From NCBI GenBank assembly GCA_947345935.1, contig CAMZZN010000011.1:1-56993 (forward strand): a DNA stretch of 56,993 nucleotides. Reading direction: 5' to 3'. This document shows, piece by piece, positions 1-9,253 of the stretch. How positions within the stretch are numbered: the stretch's first letter is position 1; every line of letters starts with the position of its first letter. This DNA comes from an uncultured Ruminococcus sp. Lineage in GTDB: Bacteria > Bacillota > Clostridia > Oscillospirales > Ruminococcaceae. The notes beneath the pieces are model-generated. The model was not told the origin of the DNA. It saw only the letters and a program-made list of their open reading frames with translations, and searched no databases. Both the position numbers and the translations under genes were made by a program.

Positions 1-1973
<1,973 letters not shown>

Positions 1974-2040
1974 TCCTTTTGTTTCTCTGTGTTTCGTTTC
2001 CCTCTTTTCTTGAAATTTGCTTTTTTCGGTTTGAAGTTAA

Positions 2041-2155
<115 letters not shown>

Positions 2156-2164
2156 ATCTTTTTA

Positions 2165-2196
2165 AACGGAAACTGTTCTCAGTTTCCGTTTTTTAT
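2165..2196 (+). terminator. Intrinsic terminator-like hairpin after 5S
   Basis: AACGGAAAC (2165-2173) pairs with GTTTCCGTT (2182-2190) around an 8-nt loop and is followed by a T run. It lies between 5S and the tRNA, so the tRNA is either read through or processed from residual transcript. Confidence 0.75.
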
Positions 2197-2208
2197 TCCC
2201 TCTCTTTC

Positions 2209-2285
2209 GGACCATTAGCTCAGTTGGTCAGAGCTCCCGGCTCATAACCGGTCGGTCCGGGGTTCGAGTCCCTGATGGTCCACCA
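2209..2285 (+). tRNA. tRNA with CAT anticodon (tRNA-Met, or tRNA-Ile2)
   Basis: A full cloverleaf is visible: acceptor GGACCAT/ATGGTCC, D-loop AGCTCAGTTGGTCAGAGC, anticodon loop CTCATAA, T-loop GGTTCGAGTCC, and encoded CCA. The anticodon is CAT. It lacks initiator features, so it is elongator Met or the lysidine-modified Ile2 tRNA. Primary sequence alone does not let me separate these two; Met is the default call. Confidence 0.93.
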
Positions 2286-2296
2286 AGTGTTATTTG

Positions 2297-2333
2297 GCAC
2301 AGAAAATTCATTATGAATTTTCTGTGCTTTTTT
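2297..2333 (+). terminator. Terminator of the rrn-tRNA unit
   Basis: A 14-bp arm at 2297-2310 pairs perfectly with 2314-2327 around a 3-nt loop, followed by a run of seven T. This is a strong intrinsic terminator. Confidence 0.9.
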
Positions 2334-2344
2334 ATTGGAAATAG

Positions 2345-2373
2345 TTGACATTGAAACACATGTGTGATATAAT
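2345..2373 (+). promoter_or_regulatory. Sigma-A promoter of the 2503 gene
   Basis: TTGACA (2345-2350), 17-nt spacer, TATAAT (2368-2373). It implies a 5' untranslated region of about 120 nt before 2503. I see no recognised riboswitch in that leader. Confidence 0.85.
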
Positions 2374-2502
2374 AACTACATAATCTGGGAATAATAAATT
2401 TTAATCTGGTATTATATTATCTTAATGTTAATTTTATAATAGTACCGATTTAAAAGCTTAGATTCCGGATTATAAATGTTTTTATAAAAAGGAGGCATAA
2501 TT

Positions 2503-3060
2503 ATGCGGCTTAGAAAAAGAATGGCAATTTCTTGTTTGTGCGGTTTTTTGATAGGTGGGAGTTGTTTAGGATTAAACACTAATGCAGCAACATTTACACG
2601 ATCAACAGACAATGATCCTGTTGCAAGTGGATATAGTGGCTCGGCTCTTAATATGAGTTACTATGGCGGAATATCTGGGTCATACAACAATGATATGCGA
2701 CTGTCGCCGGTGATTAATAATGATCTGGCAACTTATTCATGGCTCTTTCCTACAATGGCAATTCCCAAAACTTCTTGTACTGTTACATTGCAGGTGTATC
2801 TGAATAACGCTAATTTTACTGATCCAAATGCACAGTACATCTTCAAAGTTCGTTCAAGTGACTCTACTGCATCATACGGAACCAACATAGGTTCAATTAA
2901 TCAAAGATATGCTGTTTCTGGCTGGACTACTATATCATCACCCGTTTATGCTAATTCCGGAAAATATAATATATATTCATCTGAGGTTATGGTTATTTCG
3001 TCCACGGGTTCAGCTAAACAAACGGGTGCTGACGGATTGATTGTAACCGCAAATTATTAA
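2503..3060 (+). CDS. Small secreted beta-rich protein, unknown
   Basis: 185 aa with a clear Sec signal peptide: MRLRKR, a hydrophobic core, and probable cleavage after NTNAA near residue 29. The mature part is rich in Ser, Thr, Asn and Tyr, with alternating hydrophobic strands and no cysteine after the signal, as expected for a secreted beta-sandwich. I recognise no catalytic motif and no dockerin. The start is supported by AAAGGAGG about 7 nt upstream and by the consensus promoter. It forms a two-gene unit with the next gene (14-nt gap). A carbohydrate-binding or surface-decoration role is only a guess from fold style. Confidence 0.85.
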   Translation: MRLRKRMAISCLCGFLIGGSCLGLNTNAATFTRSTDNDPVASGYSGSALNMSYYGGISGSYNNDMRLSPVINNDLATYSWLFPTMAIPKTSCTVTLQVYLNNANFTDPNAQYIFKVRSSDSTASYGTNIGSINQRYAVSGWTTISSPVYANSGKYNIYSSEVMVISSTGSAKQTGADGLIVTANY

Positions 3061-3074
3061 TGGAGGAACGGTTT

Positions 3075-4091
3075 ATGAATAATATGATAAAAAATGGAGT
3101 TATCACCGCTCTTGTTCTTGGAGTAAGTGTTTCCGTTACGGCTGTTGCTTTCGGTAAATCAGATGATAATTCTTCTGCGCCGACTTCGGAAGCAGTGATA
3201 GAATCTTCGGCAGAATCCGTGACAGATACTGAATTAATTATAGAACCTTCAGCAGAAATGGCAGATTCTCTTATGGCTGCTGAAAATATCGTGGAAGAAA
3301 AAGTTAGCTCTGTGAGAGCGTTGACTTCTGCACCCGATTGCAATTCTGCAACTAAAGACGATGTTTTTCACATGATGATTAATACTATCGATTACTTCAA
3401 TGAGGCGTCTGGTACTATGATGTTTTCATGCGGCGCTCCGGACAATGTGACAGTCGTTGAGTTTCAGACAAATATGCCCCAAACCGAATCCTATTCAAGA
3501 GTAATGACGTACTCCGCTGGAAATACGGCTCAATTAACAATTGATAATTTGGCAGCTCCTGCTGAATATGAGGCTATAATGTACTGTCAGAACGGAGAGC
3601 AGATAGCCGTAAATGCTGAAAGCGGATCGGCAAGCAGAAGCAAATTTTCCGGTTTCACTCTGAATGATGCGGTTGAGGTCAAGGATGAAGACCGCATAAC
3701 TACAGCTCCTGACGGTATGCCTTGTGTCAGATACAGAAGCAACCCCACAAATGTTGAATTTTCGAGTATGTGCCTGTTTCCTCAGGAAATTGCTATAGGT
3801 TTCCTCAGAGATCAGGACCTTTGGGAAATTGAGGGAATAAAGGAATTCTCCGGACTGAATTGTTATGTTATTCACGGAAAAGCATCCGAGGATTACGGTG
3901 CAAAGCTGAACGTTGCGGAGTTTGAATTTTTAGTTGACGTCAATACTGGAGTGCTTGTACGCTATGAGGGATTTGACGCAAACGGAAATCTCAGCGATTT
4001 TATGTATACAGAAAACCTTAGATTCGACGGTTCTGTTGAATCAGTTGAAAAATATTCAGATAAGCTTGTTGAAGGTTATTCAGTAGGTTAA
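3075..4091 (+). CDS. Membrane-anchored or secreted protein, LolA/MucB-like fold suspected
   Basis: 338 aa from the ATG at 3075, which has GGAGGAACG upstream. The in-frame ATG at 3060 overlaps the previous stop and has no spaced ribosome site. Residues about 5-30 form a signal or anchor helix, then comes a Ser/Glu-rich low-complexity stretch to about residue 75. The rest is a single globular domain. Its end (VDVNTGVLVRYEGFDANGN, then YTENLRFDG) resembles the antiparallel sheet of LolA/MucB/RseB-type lipoprotein-binding domains, which in Firmicutes are often extracellular sensors. That is a fold-level resemblance only. It is co-transcribed with the 2503 gene and closed by the hairpin at 4097. 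Confidence 0.8.
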   Translation: MNNMIKNGVITALVLGVSVSVTAVAFGKSDDNSSAPTSEAVIESSAESVTDTELIIEPSAEMADSLMAAENIVEEKVSSVRALTSAPDCNSATKDDVFHMMINTIDYFNEASGTMMFSCGAPDNVTVVEFQTNMPQTESYSRVMTYSAGNTAQLTIDNLAAPAEYEAIMYCQNGEQIAVNAESGSASRSKFSGFTLNDAVEVKDEDRITTAPDGMPCVRYRSNPTNVEFSSMCLFPQEIAIGFLRDQDLWEIEGIKEFSGLNCYVIHGKASEDYGAKLNVAEFEFLVDVNTGVLVRYEGFDANGNLSDFMYTENLRFDGSVESVEKYSDKLVEGYSVG

Positions 4092-4096
4092 AGATC

Positions 4097-4123
4097 AAAG
4101 TCCCCTATATGGGGACTTTTTAT
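4097..4123 (+). terminator. Intrinsic terminator
   Basis: AAAGTCCCC (4097-4105) pairs with GGGGACTTT (4111-4119) around a TATAT loop, with a T run. Confidence 0.9.
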
Positions 4124-4148
4124 GTTTATTACAGTTTTTTAATATTAG

Positions 4149-4177
4149 TTGCATTTTGATGTTAATTGTGTTATAAT
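4149..4177 (+). promoter_or_regulatory. Promoter of the phosphonate operon
   Basis: TTGCAT (4149-4154), 17-nt spacer, TATAAT (4172-4177); about 60 nt upstream of the 4241 start. Confidence 0.8.
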
Positions 4178-4240
4178 TATAATGTACGGCGTAAAGTCGT
4201 TTATTATGCATATTGCGTTATTGGAGGAATTCAGAATAAA

Positions 4241-5536
4241 ATGAAAACAGTCTACACGTGTTTCTGCACAGATGTAATTCATGAGGGGCACATAAATATA
4301 CTGACAGAATCCGGAAAATATGGAAAAGTCGTCGTGGGAATCCTCAGCGATGCGGCAATGATCCGCTTTAACCGTTTTCCCACTATAGATTTTGAAAAGA
4401 GGATCAGTATAGTAAGGGAGCTTAATTTAGCGGACGAGATCGTTATACAGGACGACATTATGTACGATAATATTATCGGGACGCTTCATCCCGATTACGT
4501 TATACACGGGGATAACTGGAAAACAGGTCCTATGAAAGCAATACGAGATAACGCCGAAAAGCTTTTATCAAGCTATGGCGGAGAAATAATCGACGTTCCA
4601 TATACATATAACGAAAATGTAAAGCGTATTGACAGGCGTATCAGAGAAAAGCTTGCAATGCCGGAATATCGCAGAAAACGCCTGAAACAGCTTATCCGCA
4701 TCTGCCCGATCGTCAAAACGCTTGAAGTTCACAGCGGACTGACCGGTCTTATTGCAGAGAAAACCATTGTAGAGCACGACGGAGGTCTTGATCAGTTTGA
4801 CGCCATGTGGATAAGTTCATTGTGCGACTCGACGGCAAAGGGAAAACCGGATATTGAACTGGTCGATATGACTTCACGTTTCCGCACCATTGACGATGTT
4901 ATGGAAGTGACTACAAAGCCGATAATATTTGACGGCGATACCGGCGGACTTATCGAGCATTTTGTTTATACCGTCCGTACGCTTGAAAGAATGGGCGTTT
5001 CGGCTATTATAATCGAGGATAAGACGGGGCTTAAAAAAAATTCGCTTTTTGGAAACGAAGTCGTGCAGACGCAGGATTCAGTCGAACATTTCTGTGAGAA
5101 GATACGTGCCGGAAAGAAGATACAGCTTACCGATGATTTCATGATAATCGCCCGTATTGAGAGCCTTATTCTTGAACAGGGTATGGGGGATGCACTGAAC
5201 AGAGCTTCGTCCTATGTTCAGGCAGGCGCTGACGGAATTATGATTCACAGCCGCAGAAAAGACCCGGCTGAAATATTGGAATTCTGCGATAAATTCAGGG
5301 AAAAAGATAAGGAAACGCCTATAGTGGTAGTTCCTACTTCGTTCAACGAGATAACCGAGGCTGAACTGGCGCAGCACGGCGTAAATGTTGTGATCTATGC
5401 AAACCAGCTGACGAGAAGCGCTTTCCCTGCAATGGAACAGACGGCAAGAGACATTCTGCGGTATCATCGTGCCAAGGAGGTCGACGACCGTCTTATGCCG
5501 ATCAAAAATATTATCACGCTTATTGATGAATTATAA
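4241..5536 (+). CDS. aepX: Phosphoenolpyruvate mutase with N-terminal cytidylyltransferase-like domain
   Basis: 431 aa from the ATG at 4241 with TTGGAGGAATT upstream; an earlier in-frame ATG at 4166 lies on the promoter -10 and is rejected. Residues 1 to about 135 are a nucleotidyltransferase of the glycerol-3-phosphate cytidylyltransferase type, with the HEGH motif at residues 14-17. Residues about 150-431 are a PEP mutase/isocitrate lyase-superfamily barrel carrying the hallmark E259-D260-K261-x5-N267-S268. PEP mutase rearranges PEP to phosphonopyruvate, the committed step of C-P bond synthesis. Phosphonopyruvate decarboxylase, AEP transaminase and a second nucleotidyltransferase follow. 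NTase-PEP mutase fusions are known in phosphonate gene clusters; the substrate of this N-terminal domain is not settled by the sequence. Confidence 0.95.
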   Translation: MKTVYTCFCTDVIHEGHINILTESGKYGKVVVGILSDAAMIRFNRFPTIDFEKRISIVRELNLADEIVIQDDIMYDNIIGTLHPDYVIHGDNWKTGPMKAIRDNAEKLLSSYGGEIIDVPYTYNENVKRIDRRIREKLAMPEYRRKRLKQLIRICPIVKTLEVHSGLTGLIAEKTIVEHDGGLDQFDAMWISSLCDSTAKGKPDIELVDMTSRFRTIDDVMEVTTKPIIFDGDTGGLIEHFVYTVRTLERMGVSAIIIEDKTGLKKNSLFGNEVVQTQDSVEHFCEKIRAGKKIQLTDDFMIIARIESLILEQGMGDALNRASSYVQAGADGIMIHSRRKDPAEILEFCDKFREKDKETPIVVVPTSFNEITEAELAQHGVNVVIYANQLTRSAFPAMEQTARDILRYHRAKEVDDRLMPIKNIITLIDEL

Positions 5537-5552
5537 GATAAGGAGAAATTCT

Positions 5553-6686
5553 ATGGATAAAATTAAAAGAAACATTCTTCTCAATCCCGGTCCGTCAACT
5601 ACGACAGATACCGTGAAAATGGCGCAGATCGTTCCTGACATATGCCCCAGGGAAAAGGAATTCGGCGATATAATGAGAAAAATGCGTACCGATCTTGTAA
5701 AAATAGTTCACGGTGACCCGGAGAAGTATACTTCTGTGCTCTTTTGCGGTTCAGGTACTATAAATCTTGACGTATGCATAAATTCACTGCTTCCTGATAG
5801 AAAAAGGATTCTTGTTGTAAACAACGGAGCATACAGCACACGTGCGGCAGAGATCTGTCAGTATTACGGACTTCCTTTTATCGACCTGAAATTTCCTGTT
5901 GACCGTCTTCCCAACCTTGAAACTGTGGAAAATACGCTGAAAGAAAATCTGGATATCGCTATGGTCTATACCACGCATAATGAAACGGGAACAGGTATTC
6001 TCAATCCAGTTCGTGAGCTTGGCGCTCTTGCCCATAAGTACGGCGCAATTTTCGTTGTTGATACGACTTCTACCCTGGCAATGCGTCCGATCGATATTGA
6101 AAAAGATAATATCGACTTCTGTATGGCTTCCGCTCAGAAAGGTCTTATGTCTATGACCGGACTTTCGTTTATTATCGGAAACAGGCGGATCATCGAGGAA
6201 TCTGCCAATTACCCCAAGCGTTCCTATTATTGCAATCTGTTTTTGCAGTATGATTTTTTTGAGAAAACAGGAGAAATGCACTTTACTCCTCCGGTACAGA
6301 CGGTTTATTCTGCTAAACAGGCGATCGAGGAGTATTTTGCCGAGGGCGAGGAAAATAAATGGGCACGTCACACCAGAGTTTTCAACGCTATTAACGAGGG
6401 TCTTGACAGACTTGGATTCCGTCAGGTCATAAAGCCGGAGTGGCGTGCAGGACTGGTATCGTCGGCGATTTATCCCGACGACCCTAACTGGAGTTTTGAG
6501 GCTGTTCATGATTACTGCTATGAGAGGGGATTTACGATTTATCCCGGCAAAATTTCCACGACAAATACTTTTCGTCTATGCGCTCTCGGAGCTATAGACG
6601 AAGAGGATATCCACGCTTTTTTCAAAGTCTTTGAGGAAGCCCTCAGATCACGAAATATAGCTGTTCCGGTGATCTATAGGGATTGA
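5553..6686 (+). CDS. phnW: 2-aminoethylphosphonate:pyruvate aminotransferase-like PLP enzyme
   Basis: 377 aa; ATG at 5553 follows AAGGAGAAATT. It begins LLNPGPSTTT, the substrate-phosphate loop typical of PhnW and alanine:glyoxylate aminotransferase class V enzymes. The PLP lysine is K196 in SAQKGL, preceded by VVDTTST. In this operon it probably runs in the biosynthetic direction, converting phosphonoacetaldehyde to 2-aminoethylphosphonate. It sits 16 nt after the PEP mutase. No phosphonatase gene (phnX) is next to it, which argues against a catabolic role. Confidence 0.92.
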   Translation: MDKIKRNILLNPGPSTTTDTVKMAQIVPDICPREKEFGDIMRKMRTDLVKIVHGDPEKYTSVLFCGSGTINLDVCINSLLPDRKRILVVNNGAYSTRAAEICQYYGLPFIDLKFPVDRLPNLETVENTLKENLDIAMVYTTHNETGTGILNPVRELGALAHKYGAIFVVDTTSTLAMRPIDIEKDNIDFCMASAQKGLMSMTGLSFIIGNRRIIEESANYPKRSYYCNLFLQYDFFEKTGEMHFTPPVQTVYSAKQAIEEYFAEGEENKWARHTRVFNAINEGLDRLGFRQVIKPEWRAGLVSSAIYPDDPNWSFEAVHDYCYERGFTIYPGKISTTNTFRLCALGAIDEEDIHAFFKVFEEALRSRNIAVPVIYRD

Positions 6687-6696
6687 GGATAAGTAT

Positions 6697-7407
6697 ATGG
6701 AAAATGCAATTATAATGGCTTCGGGACTGGGCACGAGAATGCGTCCCCTTACTGAGACGACGCCTAAGCCGCTTATCAGTGTGCACGGAGTTCCGATGAT
6801 AGAAACGGTCATCGGAGCGCTGAACCGTCGTGGCGTCGGGAAAATATGCGTTGTTGTCGGTTATCTGGGTGAGCAGTTTTACAGCCTGCGTGAGAAATAT
6901 TCCAATGTTGAAATCATTGAAAATCCCGACTACAAAACTGTAAATAATATTTCGTCGATCTATTATGCCCGTGATATTCTTGGAACGGCTGACTGTTTTA
7001 TTTGCGAGGCTGATCTTTTTGTGAGGGATCAGGAGATACTTTCCGGCACTCCGGATACGTCCTGCTATTTCGGAAAATATACGGATAGTAAAACAGAGGA
7101 CTGGGTATTTGATACTGACAACGAGGGCTTTATCACCAGAATCGGCAAGGGCGGCGAAAATCAATATCTTATGACAGGTATCGCTTTTTTCAGACGTGAG
7201 GACGGTGAGCTCCTTGCCCGGAGGATTGAGGAAGCATATAAGTCGGAGGGCTATGAATCGCTGTTCTGGGACGATGTTGCCAATAATAGTCTGGATTCTC
7301 TCAGGCTCAGGGTACATCCGGTAACTCAGGATAGCATCGTCGAGATCGACACCGTTTCCGAGCTGGAAGAAATAGAAAAATTATACGGAGAAGAATATGA
7401 AGGTTGA
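6697..7407 (+). CDS. pntC: Phosphonate/phosphocholine-type cytidylyltransferase (PntC/LicC-like)
   Basis: 236 aa sugar-nucleotidyltransferase fold. The N-terminal signature MASGLGTRMRPLTETTPKPL (from residue 7) binds the nucleotide triphosphate, and CEADLF near residue 108 supplies the metal-binding Asp. This family includes LicC (CTP:phosphocholine) and PntC (CTP:2-aminoethylphosphonate cytidylyltransferase). Position directly after PEP mutase and AEP transaminase makes CMP-AEP synthesis the best call; this is inference from context. It overlaps the next gene by 11 nt, suggesting translational coupling. No CDP-alcohol transferase or LicD-like transferase follows in the window. Confidence 0.82.
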   Translation: MENAIIMASGLGTRMRPLTETTPKPLISVHGVPMIETVIGALNRRGVGKICVVVGYLGEQFYSLREKYSNVEIIENPDYKTVNNISSIYYARDILGTADCFICEADLFVRDQEILSGTPDTSCYFGKYTDSKTEDWVFDTDNEGFITRIGKGGENQYLMTGIAFFRREDGELLARRIEEAYKSEGYESLFWDDVANNSLDSLRLRVHPVTQDSIVEIDTVSELEEIEKLYGEEYEG

Positions 7408-8521
7408 AAAATTTGTTGAAATTCTGGGAGCCGATTTCTATACCGGCGTTCCGGATTCACAGCTTAAAGCGTTGTGTAATTATCTTATTAATACTTACGG
7501 TATAGATAAAAGTCATCATATAATAGCAGCCAACGAGGGAAACTGCACTGCAGCCGCAGCAGGGTATCATCTGGCAACGGGCAGAGTTCCGGTGGTTTAT
7601 ATGCAGAATTCCGGCGAGGGAAATATCATAAATCCGGTGGCTTCGCTGCTTAACGGCAAGGTCTACGGCATACCGATGATCTTTGTCATAGGCTGGCGTG
7701 GCGAGCCTGGTGTTCATGACGAGCCGCAGCATATCTATCAGGGCGAAGTGACCGTGAAACTTCTGGAAGATATGGAGATCGCAGCTTTTATTATTAGTCC
7801 GGATACATCTGAGGAAGAGCTTTCCGCCGTTATGAAGGATTTCAGAAAACTCCTGGCTGAAGGCAGACAGGTCGGTTTTGTTGTCCGTAAGGGAGCTTTG
7901 ACCTACAGCGCAAAGACGGTATATGAAAATAAATATCGTCTGGTACGTGAGGATGTTATCCGTCATATTGCCGCCGCAACAGGGGAAGATCCTGTTGTTT
8001 CAACTACCGGAAAGGCAAGCCGTGAGCTTTTTGAGATACGTGAATCAACCGGAATGAGCCATAAGTATGACTTTCTGACGGTAGGTTCCATGGGACATGG
8101 TTCTTCAATTGCCCTTGGTATCGCCTCAGCAATGCCAAAGCAGAAGATATGGTGCATAGACGGTGACGGAGCGCTGCTCATGCACATGGGAGCAATAGCG
8201 GTTATCGGCGAAATATCGCCGGATAATCTGGTTCATATCGTCATCAACAACGAGGCGCATGAGACCGTCGGAGGACAGCCTACGGCGGCAGGAGCAGTTG
8301 ATATCGCAGCGGCGGCTAAAGCCTGCGGATATCCCTATGCGGTGTGCGTTGATTCTTTTGAAGATCTTGACAGAGAGCTTGATAAGACAAAAACTGCCGG
8401 TCATCTTTGCCTTATCGAGGTGAAGTGCGCTATCGGTTCACGTGAAGACCTCGGCAGACCTACTCTGACGGCGATGGAAAATAAGAAAAACTTTATGAAT
8501 TTTCTTGCAGAGAAGAGATGA
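7397..8521 (+). CDS. aepY: Phosphonopyruvate decarboxylase
   Basis: 374 aa, ThDP-dependent enzyme of the phosphonopyruvate/sulfopyruvate decarboxylase family. The N-terminal half starts FYTGVPDSQLKAL and has the catalytic glutamate E47 in AANEGN. The C-terminal half carries the ThDP motif GDGALLMHMG...NN near residues 253-282. It pulls the unfavourable PEP mutase equilibrium by making phosphonoacetaldehyde, which the adjacent transaminase aminates. It is the last gene of the four-gene operon and overlaps the cytidylyltransferase gene by 11 nt. Confidence 0.95.
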   Translation: MKVEKFVEILGADFYTGVPDSQLKALCNYLINTYGIDKSHHIIAANEGNCTAAAAGYHLATGRVPVVYMQNSGEGNIINPVASLLNGKVYGIPMIFVIGWRGEPGVHDEPQHIYQGEVTVKLLEDMEIAAFIISPDTSEEELSAVMKDFRKLLAEGRQVGFVVRKGALTYSAKTVYENKYRLVREDVIRHIAAATGEDPVVSTTGKASRELFEIRESTGMSHKYDFLTVGSMGHGSSIALGIASAMPKQKIWCIDGDGALLMHMGAIAVIGEISPDNLVHIVINNEAHETVGGQPTAAGAVDIAAAAKACGYPYAVCVDSFEDLDRELDKTKTAGHLCLIEVKCAIGSREDLGRPTLTAMENKKNFMNFLAEKR

Positions 8522-8627
8522 GAACTTGTCCATATAGAAGATTAGGAACATAATTTCTACGCATACAGATTCTGAGCCTGCGCATTGTGCCTAAATAAAT
8601 ACCTCGGATTTTTGTACAAAAGTTGCT

Positions 8628-8656
8628 TTGAAAAATTTTGTCTGAAATGATATAAT
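8628..8656 (+). promoter_or_regulatory. Promoter of the CarD-like gene
   Basis: TTGAAA (8628-8633), 17-nt spacer, TATAAT (8651-8656). The region 8522-8627 upstream shows no gene and no clear terminator. Confidence 0.75.
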
Positions 8657-8712
8657 ATAAATATGGAAACGTAAAGTTTTCCGCAATCTCAGCAGGAATG
8701 GAGTGTATCATT

Positions 8713-9189
8713 TTGGTGTACGGCGAGGGAGAACACGTTATTTATAATGGTCTTGAAATCTGTCTCATAGGTGAAACTGTCAGGCGGAATTTTGACGGTA
8801 TAGGTGAAAAGGAGTATATTACACTTTATCCTGCGGAATTGAAAACGACAGTTTACATCCCGATAGAAAAGTGCGCTGAAATGCTGCGTCCGGTGCTTTC
8901 AAGAGAAGATCTGCTCGCTCTTATTGATATGATGCCATCTGTAGGCGATGTGGACATTGATTTTTCAGAGGCAGTAAAAAGCGGCGATCATAAGGCGATT
9001 GTATCAGTAATGAGCATGATTTATAACAAAGGCGTTGAACGTGAGAAAAGCGGCAGGCATCTTTTAAAGACGGACAGAAGAAACTTTGAATTGGCAAAAA
9101 AACTGATAGACGGCGAGATTGCACTGGCATTCGGAATCAAAGCAGACGAAGCGGAACGATTTATTTCTGATCGTCTTGCTAAAAGATAA
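8713..9189 (+). CDS. CarD/CdnL-family transcription regulator
   Basis: 158 aa from TTG at 8713. GGAG at 8700-8703 is correctly spaced for this start, whereas the ATG at 8698 has its AGGA directly abutting, so TTG (or GTG 8716) is preferred. The N-terminus (LVYGEGEHVIYNG, then YITLYPAELKTTVYIPIEK) matches the Tudor-like RNA polymerase-interacting domain of CarD proteins, and the remainder is helical like the CarD DNA-binding domain. These proteins bind the beta subunit and tune open-complex formation. It is a monocistronic gene ending at a bidirectional terminator. Confidence 0.78.
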   Translation: MVYGEGEHVIYNGLEICLIGETVRRNFDGIGEKEYITLYPAELKTTVYIPIEKCAEMLRPVLSREDLLALIDMMPSVGDVDIDFSEAVKSGDHKAIVSVMSMIYNKGVEREKSGRHLLKTDRRNFELAKKLIDGEIALAFGIKADEAERFISDRLAKR

Positions 9190-9224
9190 GAATATTGTCA
9201 GCGTTCAATGTTCCCTAAAAAATA

Positions 9225-9250
9225 ACGCCCGTTAATCGGGCGTCATTTTT
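9225..9250. terminator. Bidirectional terminator between CarD-like gene and GH9-A
   Basis: ACGCCCG (9225-9231) pairs with CGGGCGT (9237-9243), flanked by A-rich sequence on the left and T-rich on the right, serving convergent genes. Confidence 0.85.
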
Positions 9251-9253
9251 TTA

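Noticed and set aside
7457..7966. Minus-strand frame of 169 codons inside the phosphonopyruvate decarboxylase gene
   Set aside because: It is a shadow of a well-recognised gene, with no family resemblance and no ribosome site.
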